The notes below the pieces were generated by a model that saw only the letters and a program-made list of their open reading frames with translations, ran no database searches and had not been told where the DNA came from. The translations under genes were made by a program, and so were the position numbers. DNA of 64,000 nucleotides from Nymphaea colorata (lineage: Eukaryota; Streptophyta; Magnoliopsida; Nymphaeales; Nymphaeaceae). Within the stretch, counting starts at the first letter, position 1; every line of letters starts with the position of its first letter. Positions 1-12,018 of this stretch are shown one piece after another. The DNA is taken from positions 9,174,505 to 9,238,504 of the forward strand of contig NC_045140.1 in NCBI RefSeq assembly GCF_008831285.2, written 5' to 3'.

Positions 1-660
1 AAATTCCTTGGATATATGGTGAAACAGAAAGGTATTGAAGTGGATTCCACTAAGGGCAAGGCCATCATTAACATGCTACCTCCAACCACTCTAAAAGAAT
101 TATGCAGCTTACAAGGCAAGATGCTAGCAGTTTGGCGATTTATTTTGAATTTGGCCCCTAGATGTGAACCATTCAATCAATTGCTCAGAAATGATGTCAA
201 ATTCGAGTGGGGCCTACGTCATGATTCCTTCAAATGTATCATATAGAAATTGCTGAATCTTTTAGTTCTAAAACCACCAATTTTAGTGTGCCCCTTGTTA
301 CTATACATTTCTATTAATTGCGAAGGAGTTTTAGCACAACATGAAGAATGTTGTATGATAAAACATGTCATATACTATATCAGCAAATATGAAAAGAAGT
401 ATTCAATGATGGAGAAAACCTGTCACTCCATTGTTTGAATGTGTCAGAAATTGGAACATTACTTGCTCTCTTGCGAAGCTAGGGTGGTTTCTCAATTAAA
501 TCCTCGCAAATATATCCTAGAGCAGCCATTTCTCATAGAAAGATTTGCCAAATGGTAGGTACTCATTATACAGTATGACTTGGAGTACATTTCTCAAAAA
601 TCCATCAAGAGACAAGCATTAGTTGATCAGTCAGCAGAGTTTCTATTGGCTCAAAAACTG
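1..660 (+). pseudogene. gypsy reverse transcriptase end and first RNase H, broken
   Basis: The frame opening at 16 reads as the end of a gypsy reverse transcriptase, with the typical segment KGIEVDSTKGKAI followed by a PPTTLKEL...LQGKM stretch. The frame from 250 to 438 matches the RNase H region (LYISINCEGVLAQ, then YYISKYEKKYSMMEK). A further match, YILEQPFLIERFAKW, lies near 510-555 before a stop. These pieces occupy different frames and are separated by stops at 244-246 and near 436. The chance of a functional product is nil. Confidence 0.8.
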
Positions 661-689
661 AAAGCCAATGATGACTTTCCAGTGAACAA

Positions 690-1095
690 ATCTTACACAT
701 TGAAACTGCTCAGCCATGGACAATGTTCTCTAATGACTCCAAGAACATGGCCGGATCAGCTATGGGATTATACCACTCCTGAAATGGAGATGATCTCTTA
801 TTCTCTTAGGCTGGAATTCACATGCACCTACCGCTTGGTCAAGTACGAAGGATTGATACATGAACTCAAAATGCTATTCAATTTCAGTGTCAGGAAAGTT
901 CATGCTTTGTGATTCTCTACTTATTGTAAACCAAGTCAATGAAGAATGGAACGTGAAATATCATAAATTGGTACGTTACCCAGAAGTCACTCAAGCCTTG
1001 GTGTAGCAGTTTGAGGAAATTCAGTTGTTCCTTGTCAAGAGGGAGTTTAATCAATTTGCATGGCCAACCTTGGATCCATTATCACATTCAAGAAA
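690..1095 (+). pseudogene. second (archaeal-type) RNase H of Tat element, broken
   Basis: Residues around 770-1060 fit the additional RNase H of Tat/Ogre elements: a SYSLRLEFTCT segment, then KYEGLIHELKML, then after a frame break DSLLIVNQVNEEWNVKYHKL and a final REFNQFAWPTL segment. In the family this domain follows the first RNase H and precedes integrase, as here. A stop ends the first frame at 910-912, and another falls in the second frame near 1003. This domain is the main reason for the Tat assignment. Confidence 0.7.
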
Positions 1096-1215
1096 AACAA
1101 AGCATGCAAAGCTTTTGAGGTAGGTAGACTGACTCAATCAACATGCCACCCTCTAGAACAAGTAAACCAAATCAATTCAGACGAAGATCCTCGGTATCAG
1201 AATATCTAGGACTAC

Positions 1216-2385
1216 TTGAAGATGGATGAATTCACTCCAGGTATGCTCAAGAAAGAGCGTAAGGCCATTCAACGCACGTCAAGTAGAGATTTCATAGTGG
1301 AAAGAATATTATACACACATGGCTTTAGTTCGGAATATTCACAATGTATTTACAAGCAGGAAGCTCATGAAGGAATTTGCGGAGGACATGCTGGATATCA
1401 AACTTTGGTTAAACAGTTAATTCAAACAGGTAACTATTGGCCAATCATGCAAAAGATTGCCACAAGTTCGTCAAGAAAAGTCTAAAATGTTAGATTCACG
1501 TGGATGCAATACATCCTCCCACCACAAATCTACATTTTGTTGTATTGCCATGGCATTTTTTGAAATAGGTGTTTGATGTAGTATGCCTTATTAGTCCTCA
1601 TGCGTCAAATGAACACAAATACTTTTTGGCTACAATGGAATATTTCACCAAGTGCATGGTGGCCCTCACCCTGAGATCTGTGAAAGACAAGCATGTTGTC
1701 TCTTTCATACCCAAGAACATTTTGTGCATATTTGATGTGCCGCATGATATCATGTCTAATAATGGAACACATTTCAAAAATGAAAAGATGTGTGACTTCT
1801 ACTCCAAGTTTACGATCAAGCTTTATTTTTCAGTGCCCTGCTATCTACAAGAAAATGGCCAAGTAGAAGCAACAAACAAAATCCAGATCTGAATAATGAA
1901 AATGATAATTGAAACTAGCCAAATTTGGCATGAAAATTACATGATGCATTGTGGGCTTACAGGACTACAAAACTCCCACCAATGCTACCCCAACAAAACT
2001 GATATATGGCATAGATATGGTCCTCCCTTTGCATGTGAAAATGCTAGTTTACAAGTTTTCATCCGTCATTGAATTACCCATGGATGAATACCAAAAGTAG
2101 TGGATGTTACTTTTAAACCTACTTGATGAGAAAAGGTTACAAGCAGCGGAACATGTAGAGGCATATCAACAGAGAATAGCCCAACAGTATGCCAAATATG
2201 TGATAGAACGAAATTTCAAGATCAACAAGCTGGTGTTGAGATCAACCATCCATGGCATAATTGTCCTTGGGAGAAGTGAACATCAAATTCGGAAGGACCT
2301 TACGTCATCAAGGAAGTTCTGCGAGGCAATTCATATCAACTGATTGATACTGATAGGGTTGACATGTATGATCCTATAAATGCTT
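1216..2385 (+). pseudogene. gypsy integrase, broken
   Basis: The frame 1216-1485 carries the integrase N-terminal zinc region (EAHEGICGGHAGYQTL...YWPIMQKIA). The core at 1569-1892 contains FDVVCLISPHASN...YFTKCM with the first aspartate. The second catalytic aspartate of the usual SDNGT motif is replaced by asparagine (SNNGT). The glutamate region ENGQVEATNK is present. The C-terminal part near 2300-2385 reads YVIKEVLRGNSYQLI in another frame. Frameshifts and the changed catalytic residue show it is dead. Confidence 0.8.
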
Positions 2386-2639
2386 TTTGAAGAAGTCTTC
2401 TTTGATGGCTAGATTAATCTCTCTCTTTTCTATTCATGCATCTCTTCACTGCCCTTCATACCGTAGCACCTTTTTTATAAAAGGAGCAACACAAGTTGTA
2501 CAAGGAAATAACCACAAAATGTTTTCAACAAGACTTTTAAATTTGAGAGCAATCAGTCCAAAAGTCTACACATCCAAGTCCATAACAAGGTTTTGTGAGT
2601 TTTTTCAAGAACCTTAAGTTTTGAAGACATTTACAAGAT

Positions 2640-3995
2640 TTCCAAATGTCAAATATGGTGTATATAAGTTCTTCAAATTTTGCCCAAGCTTTTCAATTTT
2701 CACATATTGCACTTAGGTGCACAAATGCTTTCTAATCTCACATTTCACAAGTTTTTCTAATTTCGCACCTCGGTGTACAGATAATTTCTGATTTCACATT
2801 TCACAAATTTTTTCAAGCACAATTCACATAGGTTTTTTAACTTTGTACTTCAGTGCATACAAGTTTTCTAAACTCACATTTCAATTTTCACAAATTCTTC
2901 AATCATATATAAGTTTTCAATTTCACATAAGTTTTCCAATTTCATTCGAGTTTTGTGCTTTTGCACATGATTTCATACTTCATTGCAAATAAATTTCACA
3001 AGTCGTTTCATGCTTCAGCACACCATTTGTGTGCTTTGGTGTATACAAGTTTTTAAAATTTTGCACTTCGGTGTTTACCGGCTTCTCAAATTTCATGCAT
3101 CAATGCGTAAAGTTTCCCATTCACACACAAGTGCATACAAGTTTCAATTTCACACTTTGGCGCACTCAAATTTTCACAAGTTTTCAAAATTTTGTATTTT
3201 CACACTTTAGTGAACCCAAATCTCACAAATATGAAAATAATTTCATGCTTCTACACAACACTTTCATGCTTCGGCACTCTATTGCTGTGCTTCATTGCAC
3301 ACAAGTTTTACAATAACATATACTAGTATATGATTTTGCACTTCTGCACCCCCAAGTGAACATGCTTTGACATAAAATTTTCATGCTTTGGTGCACCCCA
3401 AGTAAGCATATTGTTTACATAAGTTTTTCAAAACTCTTGTGTTCTAGTATAAGATTTTGTGCTTTGGCACCCCTAAGTGAACATGTCTCGGCGTAAGATT
3501 TTTGTGCTTCAGTACATACAATTGAATGTACCAATGCATAAATTTCTCCGTGCTTTGACACACATAAGTCCTCATGTTTTGGTGTAAGATTTTGTGCTTC
3601 AGTGCGTACAAGCAAACATACTTCAGTATAAGATTTTGCGGTGTGGTGCCCTCAAGTGAATGTGCCTTGACATAAGATTTTCATGCTTCAGTGTAGACAA
3701 TTGAACGTACTAGTCTACATAAGTTTTCAAACCTTTGTACTCTAGTGTAAATTTTTTGTGCTTTGGTGCATACAAGTAAACATACTAGCTTACATAAGTT
3801 TTCAAACTTTTATATTCTAGTATAAATTGTTGCACTTCAGTGCACCTAAGTAAACGTGTCTCAACATAAGATTTTCGTGCTTTAGTTTACACACATGAAC
3901 ATACCATTTTGTAAGATTTTCATGCTTCAGTGCACATAGGTTTAGCACACATTTTTGCACTTCGGTGCCCTTTTTTGCACTTTGTTTGATAAATA
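2640..3995 (+). repeat. degenerate satellite-like tandem repeats downstream of the Tat pol
   Basis: More than a kilobase of short, diverged direct repeats built around phrases such as TAAGATTTTGTGCTTCAGTG followed by a CACAAGTGAACATAC-type segment. Starts of the TAAGATTTT block near 3584, 3628 and 3673 give a period of about 44 bp. To the left, 2640-3420, the repeats are more degenerate and mixed with AAGTTTTCAATTTCACA units. There is no long frame. The position between pol and a probable 3' LTR matches the tandem-repeat-bearing 3' untranslated region known for Tat/Ogre elements. Confidence 0.75.
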
Positions 3996-5381
3996 TTCTG
4001 ACAATTTACCATATTGTATCATGAAAGCACCAAATGATTTTCATTTTTTTTGAAAAGAACAATAAAATTTCAGCAAATGATTTGATAATCGTCAAAAGAC
4101 GAAAGTTTTGATAGCACCACATTATAAGCCATGAAGAGGGCTCAGGAAAATAAAGTTTAGAAAATGTCACCGACTTTGAAACTGGTTTTTATGAAGAATT
4201 TGTTTTAGAACAAGAAATTGAGTCAACTCGAGCAAAACAAGCAAAATAAAATAAAGGTGAGCATTAAGAGATCAGCTCGTGGTAAGCATAGTAGTCATTC
4301 CACTAGATCTACTATCATAACTACCGGGTGGAAGTAAAGTTGATTTGTGTCTATCATATGAAGTTATAGGATATACGAACATTTGCTTAGTTATATCTTC
4401 TAAAATCTTCTGAGCTCGAAAAAGTAAGTCAGATGAGTATTCTACACCTGTTACCCTAAGGCCAGCTGGCCTATGAGTTGCCAACTCAAAAACTCGTTAC
4501 AATGGTTCAGTAGAAATTTTGATAGACATGACATTGGACATGACAAAGCTATATGACCATTAAAGCAATGAAGACTCATAGTAGCTTGTGGGGTGGTAAG
4601 GTATTTTTCATGCAGGTGAAAGTCAGCCTGAAATATCAAGAAAGTAAGAACAAGATGAAAAGAGCACAAAATGGCTGAATTCAAGAAAAAATTCAAAATA
4701 AGCAAAATGCCTGCCGAAAAAAGTCAGGTTGGTCAAGTCAAAATTCTCTCATGACAATGTATAAATCTCTTGCATTTACCTAAGGAGTCAAGATAGTGAC
4801 AAATCTTGCACTAGGAAACCTTATGACATAGAGAGTGACTCTTTTTGGCCTATCATGTAGAAATGAAAGAGAAATTGTCTCAAATGAATCTAATAACATT
4901 GTCTAAAGATTTTGTCCTTAAAGTAAGTGAAATCATACAAAACCTTACAAGATACAAGAGACACAAGCAAAGAAATTTTATTGACTTTGACAAGCATTTT
5001 ACAAATTCACAAGCATTTCAGAAGCACACACATTTTATGTGAGATTTTCACCTTTTGGCGTATACAAGCATACACAAGTATACAAGGACATGTATTCCAT
5101 TGCATGAATATTACAAGCATGTTCACAAGCATTGACGTTCATGTGAGTTCTTTGTGATTCAATGCACAAAAACATACATGCATATGCACTTCCATATAAA
5201 GATTTTCAAGCATTTACACCAGCACGGAACCCCTATTCACATTGGAGACTTTTTTTCATACATTTCAAAATGAATTTTTTTTTTTTTTAAAGTTCAATTT
5301 CAAAAATTTCATCATTTCTAGGATGGTGCTCTGACTTTGCCACTAAGCACAATTCACAACTCAATACCAAAGGGGTATTTT
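3996..5381 (+). other. non-coding 3' tail of the Tat element
   Basis: No gene seen. The stretch 4930-5220 contains further weak repeats of ACAAGCAT/ACACAAG type. At the right end, AAAGGGGT at about 5369-5376 is a possible polypurine tract immediately before the probable LTR start at 5382. A run of A/T (about 5270-5290) separates the two. Confidence 0.45.
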
Positions 5382-7543
5382 TGACCGCCCAAATTTTTTA
5401 CAAGTCCAAATGATCAATTTACCATTCACCAAGAGATTTGAAAGTGGTTTTTCAAAGATCGAATTTCAAGAATAAAGTCATTTTTTAGCCAAACAAGCAC
5501 CTTTTACATCAACATTGAGCACTTAAACCCAGTTCACCTAGGTTCTCCAAAATGAAAATTACCATTTTGTCACTACAACCTAACATCTCATCTTAGAAAG
5601 CAGAATTTTTTTACCAAATTTTTGAGAATTTCCTAACTTTTGAGAAATTAGGCCACTTGTCAATTTTACATGATCCCAAGAGTTGCTAGAGTCAGCTCCC
5701 TACGATTATATTAGTTTGTAGTTAATTCCTATATAGCTCAGAAAATCTCATCGAAACTCTAAATTGTGATCTTTAGCTCAACCAAATCAAAACATGCTTA
5801 CCTTAATAGAGTGAAAGTTTTATTTCACTTACTTTGAGGCACTCAACCCAAGTTTTAGACATATATTAACTTGCAGTTTGCTACTGGGTCTTTCTTTATC
5901 ATGTTTATAAGAGTTTAAGTGGAATTTGAACTCAACCCGAAAGAGTAAGCTGAAACCGAGCTAATACCTTGTTTATCATGTATAAATCAAGCTTCCTTTA
6001 GTTTGGTTTGAGTTCATTCATCTTTGTTTGAGTTGAATTTAGTTTTGAGCCATTTCTCTCTCCCATTTTCGGGTGTTTGAACTGAAATTAAGCTCAACCT
6101 GATAGAGTGAGCTGAAATCGAGGTGGGACAGTATTTATCATGTATAAATCAATAATCTCTTAGTTCGGCTTGAATTCATTCCTTCCAATTTAAGTTCACG
6201 TCAGTTCCAAAGGCTTTGGAACTCTTTCCTAATATTTGCTACATTCTGTATACTGTTGTTGAGCTCAATTTTGCAAAATGAAAACAATTTTTTTGTTCTT
6301 ACAACATATCCTTATAGGTAAGTAGCTTGTCCACACACCTCTAGCTCCACCAATGAAAATTCTAATAAAAAACAGATTATGGTCTTCCTCTATTTTCATT
6401 ATAAATGTGTCATATACAACATGATGAAAATTTGTTTTTGACTTTTAGAGCAATATAAAAGGAACTTTCAGTATGATTTTAACTAGAGCCTATTTAGGAG
6501 TCTGGCCATAGGTTGGTTCAATCAGATCGAGAAAGTTCATCCGAAACTCTAGAAGTACACACAAGGGCAAAACAATTATTTCTTTCTTGAGTCACATTTT
6601 TCTACATAAACATAGGGTATATGTCACAGATACCTTGGTTTACGATTTCCATTGATTCTTGAAACCTTGGTTCAAATTAATCTCCTTATTTGAACATATT
6701 TTAGCCAAAATCACATAGAAGGGTATTTTTGTCATTTATCTGCATGCACATAGATTTCAAGATTTTTCTAAGGTAGTAGGTTGGCCGAGCCTATTGAGCC
6801 TGCGCCCAACATAGGTCTGAACGCAATCTTTCAAAAATGAACCTCGGCCAAGCCCAGTTCATGATATGCTGCTTGAACCCAGTGCAGGTCCATATTGTTT
6901 TTAAATCTCTATTTCATACTTCTTATCCAGATCACATATCCACGTTTTTTCTATATTTGGATCTATCCAAGTCTTTGACTTGAGATCTATCTTTATAGAT
7001 CCAGATCCATTATTCTCATTTTAGATCTTGGATGTCAAATCATAATACAGATCCCCAAAACATATCTGGATCCATCTTTCAGATTTTTTGGATATGGACC
7101 TGGATATGGGTTTCAACATCAAACCCAGATCTAGGATCTATATGTGAGGTTAATGCACATCATATCTAAAAAATGTAGCATCATTTTCACACTTCATGAC
7201 TATGTTAAGTGACACTTAAGTACTTGAAATGTATGGAATTCTTTACTGAGCACTCCAGCATAGACAAAATCAAAATCGGTATTCGTATGTGACCAGAATA
7301 GTTTTTTTTTATGTTATGTTTTAAAATAAGGTCTAAAAGTATGTTTCATATCTTCATATTCTCATGTCATTCGTCCTCCATGCCTTTTGCAGAATTGAAT
7401 TCGGAGTTCGGACAAGATTACAACGAGCAAAATTCTATTAAAAACTCTCTTTTCCTATGGTTTTGAGTTTTGAAGGGGAGAGAGAGTGTTGAAATTTTGG
7501 TCATGTATGGATGGAGAAAAAGGGGTTTGCCCTTTCTCTCTCC

Positions 7544-7550
7544 TATAAAT
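7544..7550 (+). promoter_or_regulatory. TATA box of the probable Tat LTR
   Basis: TATAAAT sits in a pyrimidine-rich context and is followed by CCTCCTCCTC and leader-like sequence. It is in the same relative setting as the TATATAAAC of the solo LTR. Likely the retroelement's own promoter, not that of a host gene. Confidence 0.45.
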
Positions 7551-8639
7551 AACGCCCTCCTCCTCATCTTTGAGACACACCTGAGCTTACTTAGAAAAGC
7601 CCAGAAAATTGGTAAAATTTCAACTAGGCAGTCAAAAAGAGTTAAACTCGAAACAAGTTAAATTTTTAAGGATATTGGTCTAAGAATTGGTTCATGTTGC
7701 ATTGGCATTAAAATTAGGCCCAGCTAGACTCAGGGTAGATGTCGTGGGGGCAAGCTCAGCCAAGGTGCCAGCTTCAAGTAATTTCTTTTCCCCATTCTTT
7801 CTTTTTTTATTTGCAATTTAGTGCTTTATGCATGTTTAGTGTTCTTTTGCTTTTTGCTTGTGCCATATTTAGTTTAGTTTTCTTTTTTTGCTTCAAGCAT
7901 GTTTAGTTTATTTTATTTCTTGCTTAAGTCTTAGATTTCTCTTAGTTTAGCATGTTTATTTTCTAGATTAGATTTATTTTAATGTCTTTAGGGTAGGCAT
8001 AAAGGTCCGATATGCCCTCTCTTCCATGTTTCTTTCTTCTAATTTCATGCTTTTGTTTATGCAGTTTTACTTAAATCATGCATATTGAATATAGTTTTCT
8101 TTTCTTTCATGCTTTGTTTAATAATGCATTACTCATATGTTTTTTATATGCACTCGCCATCTTGCACTCCTTGTTTGAAACCAGAATGGGTCAGCTTAGT
8201 CATATACCTTGTGGCAATAGCCCACGTATGTGAAAATCTGAATCCAGTTTGGCTTTCACACAAAAGCATTTTCAAAATCTTAGTTTTCTAGCCTAGCTCA
8301 GTTCTCTAATAGCTAGCTTAGACCAGTCTTAGAACCTACCACGTATAAACCTAGTACCATAACCTAGGTCTAGTCAAATTGCTTTAAACGCTCATTCATC
8401 TGAAATAAATAAATTTTATATCATATATCATATATCATATGGTTTGACTAAGACCAAACATATGTAGTACAGTCAAACCTATCCCTATGTTGGCTTAAAC
8501 CCCTTGTAGGCAAGATCAAACCTAGTCATTTTAACTAACCTATTCTAGACCACATGGATCTTGGAACTCAATTCAAAGTATTGGTTTCAAATAATAAACC
8601 TTATATTGATCTAAACATTGACACTAACCGAAGTCTAAC

Positions 8640-8860
8640 CTATTTGGATTTGGATCTCAAGTATTGGATTTTTGATCTCAAATGTTAGATTTTGGATCTT
8701 GAAATCCATACTTTGGATCTTGAAATCCACACTTTGGATTTTGGATCAGCTTTCACATATGAGCCTTGAATCATAAATCTTAGACTATAGATATTGGATT
8801 ATCGATTTCGGATTCCAGACCCTAGATTTTGGATCTTGAATTTTAGAGCTTGGATGTTGG
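8640..8860 (+). repeat. degenerate tandem repeats of about 25 bp inside the LTR
   Basis: Repeated phrases TTGGATCTTGAAATCCA, TTGGATTTTGGATC and similar variants follow each other for about 220 bp. No frame is kept. It looks like slippage-born expansion within the LTR. Confidence 0.55.
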
Positions 8861-9544
8861 ATCAAATTTTAAAGAAAATTAGTACTTGATCATGAACTTG
8901 AGATCAATGTCCACAAAGTCAAACCCAAATACCTGATTTTAGACCATGTAACATCAGATTTGGATCGTAAATGATCCAATCATGAATACAAGACCAAACC
9001 TATTGGATTTCAAACCTTTTACTTTGGATCAAGAGTCCCACTGACATGATATGATATTTTGGATTTCTATGACGTCTCTAATTTCAAATTTAAAACAAGA
9101 ATTTTATGAATTTCTCAATCTTGTTCTCAATTTTTTATTCAAATCCAATTTTTTCTACTAGGACCATGTCCAACACACTAGTCCTAGTAGAGATTAGACT
9201 CCAGGCCTATTTGACCTAATATTGCATGCATCAATTATACTTGGAATATCTATTTGCATTAGTATATGATGATAACGACGTGAGGAAACTTCAGATTAAT
9301 TTCTTCTTGTTCATGAGTTCATTTATGAGATCTCTTAGATTTCAAAAATATGCATAATTTTTAAAAAGATGGCATATTTGCTTTCTTGGGTTTTGGATAA
9401 CATTTAGACTAAGAAATTTGAATATTTAATTTATTTCTTGGTCTGAAAGGCACACTAGGAATGGTAAGACCTTGTACCGACAAGTCGGGTTCCGTCTCTT
9501 GGAATCCTACACAAGGAATAAAGGTCAATATAGGTAAAACAAGT

Positions 9545-11160
9545 CCAATTTATTACGATCTGCGTGTAATGTTTACATGTAAACAATATGACAATTGTGT
9601 CATCCATGAATTCCAATATCCACCTATCATATATCCAAAATATATCCACATACAATATCATAAGATATAGCAAGTAGCAAGAGTCAGAACAAGTCACAAA
9701 ATAGATATAATCTCTATTCTTGCCCTTTTTGGGGAGGATTACCATGATATTTTCTGACGACACACTTCAGCAGTCAAATGGCACTCATTAGTGCCTCTGA
9801 TGCCTATTAAAGGTTGTCCATTCGATTGATCCTACAGTCGCACAGGCGAAGATAAAAACAACAAGATAATCATTTTGGCACACGGTCTTGCGTGCACAAC
9901 AAACTTTAAACAAGACAAGGTGTGCATGACCGGCAGCCAAGAGAGCCCCCTTTCGTGTTGGCTGCCTTGCACCTCGCTCCCCGAGGGCGTCCTTCATGCA
10001 TTGCATGGATCTTGATGAGTAGATTGGGCCTAGCCCAAGTCGGTGCATCTACATCTAGCCAAGCGTCTCGACAAAGCTAGGGAGGTCCATGAATACCGAT
10101 AGCAAAAGAGACTAAGGGAACTCGTGACCCAATTCGGCGATCCTTCCCTAGGACTGCCTTTAGGCTTGATTGCCAAGCTTGGAGTTGCTCAGTCAGCTGG
10201 GAGCCTGGGACAGCCTTGGACGGTAGCTCCAAGGTTCTCTTATTGCATATTTCTTTATCTCCCCTTGGAGCTTCTCGGGCAGCCGCGACGGCCTTCGACC
10301 CACCGTCCAAGGTTCTCTTATTGCCTATTTCTTCATCTCCCATCCTTGTATGGTTTGAGCACTTTGTGCACACATGCATATAGTGACTGTGCATTAGGTA
10401 GTGGTGGGAAGCACTTGTACTTGCAGTATTTGCTTCGGGGTTTGTCCGGACAGGATGCATTTTACAAATTTTTGATTGATTCTGATGAGAACTAGGGATC
10501 ATAAGAATAAGTTGCGCCACAAGGATGGTGGAAAAACAAATGCCTAATGGTGGTTTCTGGCAGCCCCATGGACGGTGGAAAAAAAAAGAGGTTAGAATAT
10601 GGCGAGTGGTGGTGATCACTGTCGAGGGTCTAAGCATCGTCCGTCGGCCGATGATTGCCACTCGGCTGTGTCGGGATTCGTTTGATAGAGGGGAGAGAGA
10701 TAGAGGTTGCATAGTTAAAACAATTCAACGCGATGCAAAAATTTTGCACCAAATTTTTAATAACTTGGTAAAAGCCAAGCCAAGTCCAGGTTCATGAGTC
10801 GAGTTCATCAAACTCAAACTCAACATGACAACTTAAACGAGTACAACCGAGCAACTCGAGCTCGACTTGTTTAGAAAAATAATCCTCTCTAACTCGAGTT
10901 GCTTGGCTCATTGTCTAGCCCAACTTGTAAGAAGGGACTCAGGACCCACAGTCAGGTCGACTTTCCTCTAGACGATTTTACTTTCGAACCACCTAAACTC
11001 CACCTTACTAATTTGTTAATGCCATAAATCCCTCAGTTTAACTTCGAAGGCGGTGAAACTTGAACATGAGCCCCTTCACACCTGAGTCAACATGAATACG
11101 GATTCTAAACTAGTAGAACAAGGATAAAATGCCCGCATGTAATGGGCAGAACATAATGTA
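9545..11160. other. intergenic sequence without recognised gene
   Basis: An open frame of 211 codons runs on the minus strand at 10077-10712, but its translation shows no domain I recognise, and it overlaps an equally open plus-strand frame. A short internal duplication lies at about 10228-10270 and 10308-10350 (CCAAGGTTCTCTTATTGC in both, about 80 bp apart). The stretch 10757-10920 is rich in ACTCGAG/AACTCAA phrases seen in old LTR sequence. I see nothing that supports a gene. Confidence 0.5.
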
Positions 11161-11166
11161 TTAGTG

Positions 11167-12013
11167 TGTTGAAAACATAAAAGAGAAACAAATTTTAACA
11201 TTGAGTAATTTTATTTATCCACGAAAGGCCATCGACCTTGAACTTGATAAAGTGTGGCAATCTCTTATATATAGGCATTACAGTTGAGATAACTCCTTAT
11301 TTTAAGGAGCTGTTACAAGATATTCATTATCAACAAAACAGCTCCTTGATTTGTGTTTGTTATTAACTGTTTTCATAATCCATCGTCTTGATCTTTGCCA
11401 CCATATTTGCAAACGATTTTTTCTATAATGTTGGCATCTTTAGCATATGTATTGTGCCATTAACCATCATTCTTTTCATCTTCCCTCAAATTGGACGGCG
11501 TTTCACAAAGTCCAAATTTGCCATGGAGATTTTGTGAAGGCAGATCGTGCTGTGGCAGTAATTCAGAAATCTCAAGTTTGATTCTTGAAGATTTTGTTCA
11601 CAGGATCGAGTCTTCGCTTTGAGAGGCAGCGATATATTTGGTTGTCTGTAGGCCATCTATGGGCTTCATTCTTCTTCATCAAGCATCCTGTTCTGATACC
11701 ATGTTGAAAATATAAAAGATAAAGAAATTTTAACATGGAGTAACTTTTATTTATCCACAGAAGTCTATCGGCCTTGAAATTGATAAAATGTGGCAATCTC
11801 TTATATATATGCATTACAGCTGAGATAACTCCTTATTTTAAGGAGCTGTTACAAGATATTTATTATCGATAAAACCGCTCCTTGATTTGTGCTTATTATT
11901 AACTGTTTCCATAATCCATCGTCTTGATCTTTGCCAACATATTTGCAAACTATTTTTTCCATAATGTTGGCATCCTTAGCATATGTATTGTGCCTTAACC
12001 ATCATTCTTTTCA
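11167..12013 (-). mobile_element. TRIM (terminal-repeat retrotransposon in miniature), complete
   Basis: Two direct repeats of 312 bp (11167-11478 and 11702-12013) enclose only 223 bp. Read on the minus strand each LTR begins TGAAAAGAATGATGG and ends TTCAACA. Immediately inside the 5' LTR (11691-11701) is TGGTATCAGAA, the primer site complementary to initiator methionine tRNA. Immediately before the 3' LTR (11479-11487) is the polypurine stretch GAGGGAAGA. Both sides of the element carry the same 5-bp target duplication, TAGTG (11162-11166 and 12014-12018). It has no coding capacity and so depends on enzymes supplied by another element. The two LTRs are similar but not identical, so the insertion is not very recent. 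Confidence 0.93.
11691..11701 (-). promoter_or_regulatory. TRIM primer binding site (initiator tRNA-Met)
   Basis: TGGTATCAGAA on the minus strand directly abuts the CA end of the 5' LTR. This is the standard primer site of many plant copia and TRIM elements. Confidence 0.9.
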
Positions 12014-12018
12014 TAGTG

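Larger units (their letters stand above)
1..2390 (+). mobile_element. Ty3/gypsy Tat-lineage (Ogre/Retand-like) retrotransposon, decayed pol, cut by the window edge
   Basis: Polymerase remnant of a large plant gypsy element. In order: the end of reverse transcriptase (around 1-240), a first RNase H with connection (about 250-660), a second archaeal-type RNase H (about 730-1090), the zinc-binding N-terminus of integrase (about 1220-1480), the integrase core (1569-1892) and the integrase C-terminal region (to about 2385). Two RNase H domains in tandem are the hallmark of the Tat clade. The reading frame is broken by many stops and frameshifts, so no protein is made. The 5' part lies left of the window. 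The 3' tail and a probable 3' LTR follow at 2400-9540. Family assignment rests on conserved residues recognised by eye. Confidence 0.85.
5382..9541 (+). repeat. probable 3' LTR (about 4.1 kb) of the Tat element
   Basis: Starts TGACCGCCCAAATTTTTTAC, directly after a purine-rich tract, and resembles the start of the solo LTR at 19651 (TGTTAATACCCCAAATTTTT). It holds a TATA box followed by leader-like sequence in the middle, and near its end carries GACCTTGTACCGACAAG, which matches GACCTCGTACCGACAGG near the end of the solo LTR. Total length is close to the 4,128 bp of that LTR. The exact right boundary is uncertain; 9541 is the last plausible CA. Degenerate AGATCC/TTGGATCT repeats occur at 6900-7130 and 8640-8860. 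Confidence 0.55.

Noticed and set aside
3420-3930. CRISPR-like array
   Set aside because: Repeats are diverged, abut each other without unique spacers, and lie in a plant retroelement tail.
10077-10712. 211-codon minus-strand open frame as a possible gene
   Set aside because: No recognisable domain, no splice or promoter context, and overlapping open frames on the other strand; composition resembles old repeat sequence.
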